From Moniliophthora roreri (taxonomy: Eukaryota; Basidiomycota; Agaricomycetes; Agaricales; Marasmiaceae), in the NCBI GenBank assembly GCA_001466705.2, contig LATX02000175.1, forward strand, positions 62,001 to 126,000: a DNA stretch of 64,000 nucleotides, given 5' to 3'. Position numbers and translations under genes: made by a program. The notes below the pieces were generated by a model that saw nothing but the letters and a program-made list of their open reading frames with translations, had not been told where the DNA came from and made no database searches. Of the stretch, positions 46,989-56,238 are shown in pieces. Each line of letters begins with the position of its first letter. The stretch's first letter is position 1.

Positions 46989-48067
46989 GGTACACAGTTG
47001 CAGTATAAGGGATGCAATGGACTGAGCTCTGCTCTTTATACTCTTCAATTTCCTTTATGCTAAAAATATGCACATAGAGCAGTTATTTTGGACCCTATCA
47101 AGATATCATATGAGATAGACATTACATGAGTGGTGAGATGGATCTGGAATTCACTGATGTGGTGGAGCAAACATCTGGAGTAGCAGTAATATTGCTGGTC
47201 AAAGATCTGCATCATTATACTGAAACCTGTAACCTGTATGATCTCACACATTTCCTCTACTAGTCCTCAATGAGAAATTTGAACTTCCTCTATGCCATTA
47301 GTGTTGACCTAATTCTGCCTGCCTGATCTGCAGATAACTTATAAGATGTCAAATTATAATAAGAACATGGATAGGGAACTGAATGCTGTGCTGTGATCCT
47401 GGCTAGCTGAGAAATGATCAAATCAATAAAAAAAATAGAGGGTGACATGGACAAAAATCCTCCAAATCTAAAAACTCCCAAAGTGATTACACTGTATGGT
47501 CCTTAATCCTTTCTGGGGTTTAAGATGATCAGGGCCTATGGAAGGTAGTATCAGTTTGTTAGACACCTTGAGGCTCTTGGATGCTATCTTCTGACTGAGA
47601 TATGCAGAATTAGAATGCTGTTATGATTGATTGTTGAGGCTCAGCTGTGAGGTCCTTGCTCATCTGCTTGATTCTTGAGTCTGGCTAAACAAAGTGTTGA
47701 TTATCAGTCTTTAAAACTCTATCTTTAAGATATATCATGATCAGGCTGCTGCCAGTTTGTTTGCCTCATTGAATGTGGTGCCTAGTTATAATACAAGAGA
47801 TGAACAATGAACCAAACTCTGGCAAAGCTTTATTTCCTTGAGTGCTTAACAGGTCAAATAAACTTGCCCAGACTCTGGAATTATACATATGAGGAGTTAT
47901 CTGTCAGACTTCACAGCCAGAAGGTAAGCTTAGCATTCTTTCTATTGAAAGTGAGATAAAATGATGATCTTAGTATTCACAGGTACAAGATCAACATTTG
48001 ACTTGTGATATGTTGTTATGAATTCAGGTGGTTGATAGTAGCTGCTGTCATACCACAGACAAGACAT
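46989..48067. other. No recognisable gene
   Basis: The upstream part resembles the 5' flank of the other 7TM copies. About 47940-48067 is paralogous to about 62695-62819. Confidence 0.4.
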
Positions 48068-48766
48068 CTTATATGTAGGGCCCCTAGTGGATTAGATCAT
48101 CTGCCATCATCTGAGCAATGAGATGTTAGATTCAGATGGCAGATGGGCTCTCTTGACAAGCACCATCCAATAGATGGCATCCAACCAACCTGACAATGAA
48201 CAGCAGATGGATCATGTGGTGCAGATGGTTGTTATTGGGCTTCATTGGGTCAACCAGAGTCATGCTCAGGGCTTCTGTAGACACCTTTCTGACCTTTATA
48301 GCAGTAGTGGGTGATATATTAGCTATTATCTGTCTATCTAACTAACTTCTGACTTGTATCTTAGTTGATTTGAGTACATTATATGAACTTGTCCTGACTC
48401 TCTGTATGCAACAATAAAGTATAATAGTCAGATACTTGGAATCCACAACTAGATCAATGTCCCACACCTGAGAGCCCTGTCTATTCTCCCTCTCTCCCTC
48501 TGAGTGGCTTCAAACATCATATTCTCAACATGACATCACATCTTGAAGGTTTATAGAGTAGCTTGAGACTTGCTGAAGGGATTGAAGGTGAACAAGGAGA
48601 CAACACTGATGGGGGGAGCAAAATTTTCACTATGGAAGGGAGTTCATTATGAAGTGCTAACTTAGTGCCCATCTACTGATGCAGATTGCTCTCTCAACTG
48701 CCACCATCTGAATGGATGAATCCATATCTGATTCTAATCTGATCCACTAGGAGCCCTACTTATGTG
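48068..48766. mobile_element. hAT-like non-autonomous element with 8-bp target duplication
   Basis: The element body is 48076-48758 (683 bp). Its termini are inverted: TAGGGCCCCTAGTGGATTAG at the left against TAGGGCTCCTAGTGGATCAG read inward from the right. Flanks CTTATATG (48068-48075) and CTTATGTG (48759-48766) are an 8-bp duplication with one mismatch. hAT elements are known for 8-bp duplications and YARNG-type ends. The paralogue at 62820-62827 has a single CTTATGTG and no insert. There is no coding capacity. Confidence 0.82.
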
Positions 48767-48839
48767 TGCTTTTGAGGAGCCCGAATTATCCTAGCAGGCT
48801 ATGCACCCATATCACAAAAACTAACAGGCTGCTACAATG

Positions 48840-49219
48840 TGTTACAGGGCATTTGTTATGTGAAGGCTTTCGCAATAATCACTAAGTTCAAGTTTGAGAG
48901 TTGTCTGCAGGTTCTGAAGTCAATAGACTTGGACAGATGACTTAGGAACAATGATTGGCACAAAAGACAAGAGTTGATAAAGTCTCAACCAGGTCAAGCT
49001 GGAGAAGCTTGATGGTTGATCATGAGTTTGAATACATATGACTTCTAACTAATGACTAAGTATTTGGAGCTAATTATAGCTACAATGAATAAGTCTACTA
49101 GTGAGTCAAAAAGGCCATTGGATAAATAAATAGAAGCTGACTGTGCTGCAGCAGTCTGAGTAAGAAAGAAGTACATATGACTAAAGGAAAAAGTGTATGT
49201 CCAAGAAGGAAGTGTAACA
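48840..49219 (-). repeat. Degenerate solo LTR of the Ty3 family
   Basis: Outline TGTTAC (48840) to GTAACA (49219), with the family core CAACCAGGTCAAGCTGG around 48987. No primer site or coding region borders it. The flanking 5-mers do not match, so the duplication has decayed or the ends are slightly off. Confidence 0.5.
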
Positions 49220-49306
49220 GCATTACCACAAAATGCAACAGTCCATAATTGTTCTAGATGAATGTAACATATTTCATAGTAATATAACAAAATTAAATAC
49301 CTGTTA

Positions 49307-49335
49307 TAATGCCTTGTAATAGTTACAAGGCATTA
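49307..49335. repeat. Perfect 13-bp inverted repeat
   Basis: TAATGCCTTGTAA and TTACAAGGCATTA are separated by TAG. It could form a strong hairpin. Confidence 0.75.
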
Positions 49336-49339
49336 CAAT

Positions 49340-50575
49340 ATGTTGTGGGCATTATATCAAGTTGCAAGATTGACCAAACTAAAGGTTTAATAAATGTCAC
49401 TGGACTGAGGGATTGGGCAAGACTAGGTGGCAGTGGTATCAATGCTGAGGGGAATGCTATTCTATATAAAGCACATATAACATCCTCTGTCTGATGCAGG
49501 TGACTTATGGTATACTTATAAACAGGTCCTGATAACAGCTTTATCACTTGCATCATACCTTGCAGAAGAAACAAACAATTTGAATATACTTACTCTATCT
49601 GAGGCATATGCAAAGAATGATACAAAGTTGAAGGAAGCTTTTAATAGAGAATTTTAGATGGAAGACAATGGTTAATTTTAATGGTTACTCTTCAGTACCT
49701 TCTATACTCATACAGAGGACATTCCTCAGGCATGTACCACAACAACCCAAGTACTACCCTTGCACCCCAAGACACCAACTTGTTTAACTGTTCTATGTAA
49801 TCTCACTGCTGAAGAAAGTTGGAAAGAATAGATAAGTGAAGGTCTTATAAAGAACTGGCACAAACTAGAACCTGAGGCACTCAAGTTACTGGATACTATT
49901 AGTCCTTTCATAGGAAGCTTTGAGGTATTTACACTACAATACCTTTTATCAGAGTTATCACTGACATTGCTGCTGGTTTAGCTTCAAGCCCATTTCAAAC
50001 ACAAAAGCCCTGGATCTCTTACATCAAACCTAAGGGTACATGCTTTATACCAATATTTTGGTACAGAGTATACTTTTAGAAGGGTTTATAGAGAATGGAT
50101 CATTGAGGTATATAATGTTCTCTCTGTCCCTCTGTCTATATAACCATTGTGTTGATTGGGTCTTGATAGTTATCACTCATATCATGGTTATAACTATGAT
50201 TCCACATATACATCCTATGCACATGGCTGGTCTTCTGGACCTATGTCTGCATCTGCATTGACAAACTATGTCTTGGGACTAAGAGTTGATGAGCCTATGG
50301 GAAGAGTATGGACTGTTCATCCACATTTGTTTTCTAGTGTTGAGAAGGATGCTGTAGAAGGTAGATTTGAGACTCTGTTGGGCTGGTTTGGTGTTTCCTA
50401 GACTGTTGATGAAGGAATAATAATGGAGGTGAGTATCAGTGCACCAGAAGGAACCAAGGGAATGTTTGGTGCTCCAGCTGGAGTGGACAGAGTAAGAGTA
50501 GTGGTGAATAGCAGAGAGATGAATGGCAAGGACCTGAAAAGGTTTGAAATTGAGGTGAACAATTAAAAGTGGTCT
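49340..50575 (+). pseudogene. Alpha-L-rhamnosidase-like (GH78) remnant, copy 2, CpG-depleted
   Basis: Plus-strand readings in shifting frames give W-A-R-L-G-G-S-G-I-N-A-E-G-N-A-I-L-Y, then V-L-I-T-A-L-S-L-A-S-Y-L-A-E-E-T. Further on come S-Y-A-H-G-W-S-S-G-P, S-A-L-T-N-Y-V-L-G-L-R and V-W-T-V-H-P-H-L-F-S. The final piece is G-W-F-G-V-S with TAG for the next Trp. These are late helices of an (alpha/alpha)6 glycosidase followed by its C-terminal beta-sandwich. The intact family member would be secreted and release L-rhamnose. Many stops are TGG-to-TAG or CGA-to-TGA type changes. Confidence 0.6.
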
Positions 50576-50838
50576 GGGGTTTTTTACCACTGTTACAAGA
50601 GACTGTGTGTATCAATCAGATTGTTATAACCCATCTCTTCAATGATCTATACTTACTAGTAGGAGACAGAAGCAAGAAGCAAAGAAGTTCCCACACATCT
50701 GACATGTGGATAGATAGATAGATAAATACATTCACAGCACTGATGGAGTCTCTTAAATGAATAGCTAGAGCCACTTACCATCCACAGAATTGTCCACATT
50801 TGCACAATACAACTCTCCTTGTACAGGCATTGCAGGCA
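50576..50838. other. Spacer between GH78 remnant and ARM-like remnant
   Basis: Collinear in reverse with about 63480-63708 at the window end. It contains a short GATA microsatellite. No gene. Confidence 0.5.
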
Positions 50839-50843
50839 GGAGT

Positions 50844-51297
50844 TGTTACGAACTTTCTTTTCCTTTCTGTAGTACTACCTATGCTTCCCATTACCCTCGG
50901 ACTTATCCACCTTCCCAGCTCCCTTTCCCTTCTCACACCCATGCTTCTCACTGCTTCCGGACTCTTCCACTCTTCCCCCTCCCCATTTACTTATCCCTTT
51001 GTACAAGTATTACTCATATCCTGATTGCTTCGGGACTTCAGACAATTACCGACTTCGTCGGCTATTCGTATATAGTTAGCACGAGTCTGGTTGTAACGTA
51101 TTTAAGCGCTCAAGCTGAGACTCTGAGTCTCTAGCTTGACCTGGTTTATTATACACTTGTGTCAACGCCTATCGAAGGATCTCTGAACTTCAGCAACCGC
51201 TGAACGAACTCAAACTTGAACTTGAATACTGCTTTAACAGAGGAGACTCTCTGCTGAAGTTAGTTAAAGTTGACGTTGCTACGCAAGTAACGTAACA
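50844..51297 (+). repeat. 5' LTR of element B
   Basis: 454 bp, TGTTAC to GTAACA. U3 is pyrimidine-rich. The part after about 51145 is identical to the 3' LTR. Confidence 0.95.
51099..51142 (+). promoter_or_regulatory. LTR core promoter and putative transcript start
   Basis: TATTTAAG (51099-51106) lies about 33 bp upstream of AGCTTGACCT (51133-51142), the motif complementary to the primer site. A transcript beginning there could self-prime. The same pairing is found in the other LTRs. Confidence 0.55.
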
Positions 51298-51299
51298 CA

Positions 51300-51309
51300 A
51301 GGTCAAGCT
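51300..51309 (+). promoter_or_regulatory. Putative self-primer binding site of element B
   Basis: AGGTCAAGCT, 2 nt after the LTR, is the exact reverse complement of AGCTTGACCT in the LTR. Known for Tf1/sushi-type chromoviruses; here inferred from sequence. Confidence 0.68.
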
Positions 51310-51772
51310 GATCGATTGCCGACCTATCCAGGTCTAGGCGCCAGTAAAGGACAAGACGTCACGACGGAGCGAACAACAGCTCGAGAAGGATATCGCGGAA
51401 GCCGAAGCGCGCCGGCGTGGGCAACTAACCCAATCCATATCGAATCCTGGTGGACAAGCGATCCCACCATTAACCCGGGCATCCCGCAGGGAATTATTGA
51501 CCCCCTTGCAGTCGCCATCGCTAACGAGTCAGCCACTGATAGAGACACCAAGCGAAGTCCCAGAAACAAAGAGAACCTCGACCCCATCATTCACTCCGAT
51601 TGGATCGAGGACGATCGAACCAGAAGAAGAACCCTTTCAGAATACACCGAAATCTTCAGACTTGAATACATCGAATACATCTACCGACTTTCCGGAGGAA
51701 TTAGACCCCTTTCAACGACTACTACAAGGACTAAAGAACAGCCCTCGATCGCCAAAGATACAGACAGAAACA

Positions 51773-52732
51773 ATGGCGGAAGATAAGAAACCATCAGGAA
51801 GCAACCCCAGGAAAGAAGACCCTGTAGCCGAAGAAGCGGTCATAGGTTCCGCAGTACCAGTGCAGTTGGTTTCGGCGGTAAAAGAAGTAAAGGCTGCACT
51901 TCCAAGAGCCTTCACGGGATCACGATCAGAATCGAAAAGGTTCTTAAGAGAAGTGCTGATATACATAGCACTTAACCCGAAGGCATTCCCAGATGACAGG
52001 TCCAAGAAGTTCTTCCTCCTTTCATACATGACGGATGGAGCAGGAGAATTCTGGAAGAACGATAAGGCGGATCTTCTATTAGCCTTCGATCCTGAAGCAG
52101 AAAAGGTGACGTGGTCGGAGTTTTTGGACGATTTTAGGACGTCGTTCGAACCTCTTGATCCTGCCTTGAAAGCACAACTGGATCTCAAAGATTTGAAGAT
52201 GAAGGAAAGGGCCGACGAGTATTCCTACCAGTTCACCTACCTCGCGAAACAGACTGGATACAATGACGCAGCACAGATAGTGGCGTTCAAACGAGGACTA
52301 CCTAAGAGCCTCGTGTTCAAAATCATGACCAGACCGGAAGGTGCCCCCACTACCATCAAGGAATGGATAGATGCAGCCATTCTCTTCGATGAAAGTTACA
52401 AGCAAGCGTTGGAATACGGAAAAACTTGGGATGAAGAACACGGAGGAAGGAAGCAGAGAACCTTTAGGAAGAAGGAAGACGTAGCGATCAAGCAAATCGG
52501 GGAGATTGATCGAAAGGAATACATGTCGAAAGGACTATGTTTCAGATGTGGGAGAGCAGGACACCGAATTAAGGAATGTCCGGACACGCCGAAGAAGGAC
52601 GAACGAAAAAGAGAAGAACCGAAAAAGATGACGAAGGAAGAAAGGTTCACTAAAATCAGAGCCTTAGTAAATGAACAGCCGAAAGAGGACAAGGACTTCC
52701 TACTTGACTTGATGGAACAAGAGGGTTTTTAA
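51773..52732 (+). CDS. gag: Ty3/gypsy Gag
   Basis: 319 aa from ATG 51773 (M-A-E-D-K-K-P-S-G). The start was chosen because element A has the corresponding Met. The frame is open upstream to about 51497, and another frame (51316-51786) also reads through the leader. It carries a capsid-like helical core with F-L-L-S-Y-M-T-D-G and Y-Q-F-T-Y-L-A-K-Q, then a CCHC knuckle near residues 254-267 (C-F-R-C-G-R-A-G-H-R-I-K-E-C). It ends Q-E-G-F just before a T5A4 stretch. Pol starts 18 nt later in the -1 frame. It forms particles and packages RNA. Confidence 0.9.
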   Translation: MAEDKKPSGSNPRKEDPVAEEAVIGSAVPVQLVSAVKEVKAALPRAFTGSRSESKRFLREVLIYIALNPKAFPDDRSKKFFLLSYMTDGAGEFWKNDKADLLLAFDPEAEKVTWSEFLDDFRTSFEPLDPALKAQLDLKDLKMKERADEYSYQFTYLAKQTGYNDAAQIVAFKRGLPKSLVFKIMTRPEGAPTTIKEWIDAAILFDESYKQALEYGKTWDEEHGGRKQRTFRKKEDVAIKQIGEIDRKEYMSKGLCFRCGRAGHRIKECPDTPKKDERKREEPKKMTKEERFTKIRALVNEQPKEDKDFLLDLMEQEGF

Positions 52733-52749
52733 AACGGCGAACGAGGACG

Positions 52750-55700
52750 ATGGCTCCGCCGCCGGTCGTAATTTCACACTTTGTACTAGCTAAACTGGAC
52801 CGAAATTCTATGCATATTCCGCTCAAGTACAAAGTTGGAACAAAAGACATCGAAACAAAAGCCCTGCTAGATTCAGGAGCAGGAGGAAGATTTATAAGCC
52901 CAGGTGTAGCCAGGGAACTAGGAAAAAAGTGGACGCGGTTACCGGAGAAGATCCGAGTATTCAACGTAGATGGAACGGCCAACAAAACCGCGTGGATCAC
53001 ACACGTGGTGGAGTTAGAATTTCAGATCGCGGGAAAGGAGTTCAAAGAACATTTTATGATTTCGGGAATCGGAGACGAAGGAATCATTTTGGGACTCCCG
53101 TGGCTAAGGCACCATAACCCCGCAATTGACTGGCAGACGGGAGAGATTCAATTTCAACCACGACGGCGTATCAAAATCAAGAGATTCACAGGAGTTTTAG
53201 ACGCTTTCGAACCGGAAGTTCTCATAGGAGCTAAGACCACAGCTTCACAAGAAATGGCGCACCAACATCACACGGTGAAAAAGGAGATAGAAGAGCTCGT
53301 CCCGGAATATTTGCTCGAATACAAAGATCGATTCGAAAAAGGAAAAGCAGAACGATTTCCACCTTCGCGATCGTATGATCATGCCATCGATCTTAAACCC
53401 GACTTCGTTCCCAGGAACTGTAAATTGTACCCGCTAAGCCCGTTAGAACAACAGGAGCAGGACAAGTTTCTAGAGGAGAATCTGAGGAAGGGATACATTC
53501 GGAAATCCAAATCCCCTATGGCCTCTCCTTTCTTCTTCGTCGCTAAGAAAGAGAAGGGAGCACTCAGACCGACGCAGGACTATAGGGAACTTAACAAAGG
53601 GACCGTGAAAAACGCCTATCCCCTTCCATTGATCTCGGAACTTCTCGACAAGCTAAAAGGGGCAACGATCTTCACGAAACTCGATCTAAGGAACGGATAC
53701 AACAACGTCAGGATAAAGGAAGGAGACCAATGGAAAGCGGCCTTCAAAACTAATAGAGGACTCTTCGAACCAACTGTAATGTTCTTCGGGCTGAGCAATT
53801 CCCCTGCTACATTCCAAGCCTTCATGAACGACGTTCTCTCTGATTTCATCGACGAAGGATGGTGCGTGGTATACATGGACGACATCCTTATCTTCTCGAA
53901 GGACCCAGAAGAGCACAGGAAACGAACACAGCGATTGATGGAACGACTTAAGGAACACGATTTGTTCCTCAAACCGGAGAAATGCGAGTTCGATGTAACG
54001 GAGGTAGTATTTTTAGGAATGGTTATCAGGCCCGGATATATCGCTATGGACCCGGTTAAACTCGCAGGAATAGCCGACTGGGACCCCCCTCAAACTGTAA
54101 AGGGAGTTCGCGCATTCTTAGGTTTTGGGAATTTCTACAGGAAGTTCATAGGGAAATATGCACATATCACCAGGCCTCTGAACGACCTTCTACAAAAAAA
54201 CCGAAAGTTCGAATGGACGTCACAGTGTCAAATAGCATTTGATCTTCTGAAGGCGAAGTTTCTATCGGAACCCATATTGGTCATGCCGGATGTCGATAAA
54301 CCCTTTGTTATAGAAGCGGACGCCTCGAAATGGGCTACAGGTGCCGTCCTTAAACAGAAAGGAGTAGATGGTGAATGGCACCCATGTGGATACCTGTCGA
54401 AATCATTTTCCCCTGCCGAACGAAATTACGAAATCTATGATCGAGAACTCCTCGCTATTTACAGAGCGCTTATGGAATGGCGTCACTACCTCATGGGAGG
54501 AAAGTTTAAGGTCATCGTCCTTTCAGACCACAAAAATCTGACTTACTTCCGAACGGCGCAAAAGTTGAACCGACGACAGGCGAGATGGAGTCTCTTCCTA
54601 TCGGAATTCGATTTAGGACTAGTACACGTGCCGGGAAAATCCATTTCACAAGCAGATGCCTTATCACGGCGAAGCAACGAAACAGACGAAGTTGACAATG
54701 ACAACGAGGATGTAATAGTCCTACCAGATCGACTTTTTATTAGGGGCATCAATTTGGAGTTAAAGGACGATATCGTAGAACGGTTGGGCCCGGACGATTT
54801 TCACAAATCGGCCTTGGAGCAATTATTACACCAAGGCGTGCCGCCAATCAAATCAGCGCTATCAGATTGGAAGATTGAGAACGACTTACTCTTCTTCCAG
54901 AATCGGGTATACGTCCCGAACGATGAAAACCTCCGCCGACGAATAGTTCAATCAATCCACGAGACACCAGGAGTAGGACATCCAGGACAATGGAACACCA
55001 CTGAACAGGTGCAACGTGACTTTTGGTGGCCAGGAATGGTCAAATTCATCAAGAGCTTCGTCGATGGCTGCGCCACGTGTCAGCAGTCTAAGATTATCAC
55101 ACACCCAACACGAACCCCGTTACAGCCGATACAAGCACCCCAGAACTCCTTCCCTTTCCAGGTCTGTACGATGGACCTCATCACAGACCTTCCCGAGTGT
55201 GACGGTATGGATTCTATTTTGGTCGTGGTGGACCACTCTTCTACGAAGGGGGTAATTTTTACTCCATGCACAAAAACGACGGATGCCACGAAGGTCGCGG
55301 AAATGCTAATTCAACATCTCTACAAAAGATTCGGACTACCTGACCGAATCATATCCGATCGAGACCCCAGATTTGCCGCGGAAGTATTCCAGGAAATGGG
55401 GAAACAACTCTCTATCAAACACTCGATGAGTACGGCATTCCACCCGCAGACCGATGGAGAAACCGAACGAGTAAACAGAGAACTCGAAGTCTACCTCAGG
55501 ATGTTCTGCGCAAAAGAGCAAACTCGATGGAAGGAATACCTTTCATTGGCAGAATTCGCTCACAATAACCGAACACACTCAGTCCTGAAGAAATCGCCGT
55601 TCTTCATGATGATGGGATATCATCCTCGACCACTTCCGACAGTATTCGAAAGAACGACCATTCCGTCAATAGAAGAAAGGTTGCAGGAATTAAAGAGAGT

Positions 55701-56235
55701 ACGAGAAGAAACTACGAGTCTACTGGAGTTGGCAAGACAACACATGATAAGGAGGGAAAAACAGAAGCTCGATGTATTCGAGAAGGGACAGAAGGTTTGG
55801 CTAGAAGCCAAGAATTTAGCCACAGGATACCCATCAAAGAAACTAGCCCCGAAAAGGGAGGGACCATTCGCAATCCTCGAGGTACTAGGACCTGTGACGT
55901 ACAAACTGGATTTACCCCATCAATGGAAGATTCATCCCGTATTCCATGCAGCCCTATTGTCACCATACAAACAGACCGAGGCCCACGGACCCAGTTTCAC
56001 GGAGCCACCCCCGGACCTTATAGAAGGGTTCGAAGAATACGAAGTTGACGCAATCGCGGGACATAGACCGAAGAAAAGACCCCGAGAATTTCTCGTGTCA
56101 TACACGGGTTATGATTCATCCCATAACCGATGGATCCGCATGGAGGGAATGGAGAACTGTCTAGACCTTCTTAAGGATTATATAAAAAGGCATAAGCTGA
56201 AACCCAAAGACCCCATACCAGCTCAACCTTCGTAA
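52750..56235 (+). CDS. pol: Ty3/gypsy Pol: protease, RT, RNase H, integrase, chromodomain
   Basis: An intact 1161-aa frame. The retropepsin site D-S-G-A-G is near residue 41, with I-L-G-L-P-W-L later. RT has F-T-K-L-D-L-R-N-G-Y and V-V-Y-M-D-D near 375. RNase H has E-A-D-A-S near 522 and Y-D-R-E-L-L-A. The integrase HHCC zinc finger spans about 737-780, and the catalytic D, D and E lie near 808, 868 and 904 (I-S-D-R-D-P-R-F, H-P-Q-T-D-G). A GPF-type module follows. A chromodomain (about 1097-1150, F-L-V-S-Y-T-G-Y, N-R-W-I) may target heterochromatin. It could start at its own ATG or by recoding at the gag end. Confidence 0.96.
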   Translation: MAPPPVVISHFVLAKLDRNSMHIPLKYKVGTKDIETKALLDSGAGGRFISPGVARELGKKWTRLPEKIRVFNVDGTANKTAWITHVVELEFQIAGKEFKEHFMISGIGDEGIILGLPWLRHHNPAIDWQTGEIQFQPRRRIKIKRFTGVLDAFEPEVLIGAKTTASQEMAHQHHTVKKEIEELVPEYLLEYKDRFEKGKAERFPPSRSYDHAIDLKPDFVPRNCKLYPLSPLEQQEQDKFLEENLRKGYIRKSKSPMASPFFFVAKKEKGALRPTQDYRELNKGTVKNAYPLPLISELLDKLKGATIFTKLDLRNGYNNVRIKEGDQWKAAFKTNRGLFEPTVMFFGLSNSPATFQAFMNDVLSDFIDEGWCVVYMDDILIFSKDPEEHRKRTQRLMERLKEHDLFLKPEKCEFDVTEVVFLGMVIRPGYIAMDPVKLAGIADWDPPQTVKGVRAFLGFGNFYRKFIGKYAHITRPLNDLLQKNRKFEWTSQCQIAFDLLKAKFLSEPILVMPDVDKPFVIEADASKWATGAVLKQKGVDGEWHPCGYLSKSFSPAERNYEIYDRELLAIYRALMEWRHYLMGGKFKVIVLSDHKNLTYFRTAQKLNRRQARWSLFLSEFDLGLVHVPGKSISQADALSRRSNETDEVDNDNEDVIVLPDRLFIRGINLELKDDIVERLGPDDFHKSALEQLLHQGVPPIKSALSDWKIENDLLFFQNRVYVPNDENLRRRIVQSIHETPGVGHPGQWNTTEQVQRDFWWPGMVKFIKSFVDGCATCQQSKIITHPTRTPLQPIQAPQNSFPFQVCTMDLITDLPECDGMDSILVVVDHSSTKGVIFTPCTKTTDATKVAEMLIQHLYKRFGLPDRIISDRDPRFAAEVFQEMGKQLSIKHSMSTAFHPQTDGETERVNRELEVYLRMFCAKEQTRWKEYLSLAEFAHNNRTHSVLKKSPFFMMMGYHPRPLPTVFERTTIPSIEERLQELKRVREETTSLLELARQHMIRREKQKLDVFEKGQKVWLEAKNLATGYPSKKLAPKREGPFAILEVLGPVTYKLDLPHQWKIHPVFHAALLSPYKQTEAHGPSFTEPPPDLIEGFEEYEVDAIAGHRPKKRPREFLVSYTGYDSSHNRWIRMEGMENCLDLLKDYIKRHKLKPKDPIPAQPS

Positions 56236-56238
56236 AAC

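Noticed and set aside
52715..52760. A -1 ribosomal slippery heptamer at the gag-pol junction (T5A4 stretch)
   Set aside because: The runs are out of register with the gag frame for a standard X XXY YYZ site, and element A has TTTTTGAAAC here, so the site is not conserved. Pol has its own ATG 18 nt later.
51324..55966. Minus-strand ORFs of 80-160 codons across element B
   Set aside because: Antisense shadows of gag and pol with no motifs of their own.
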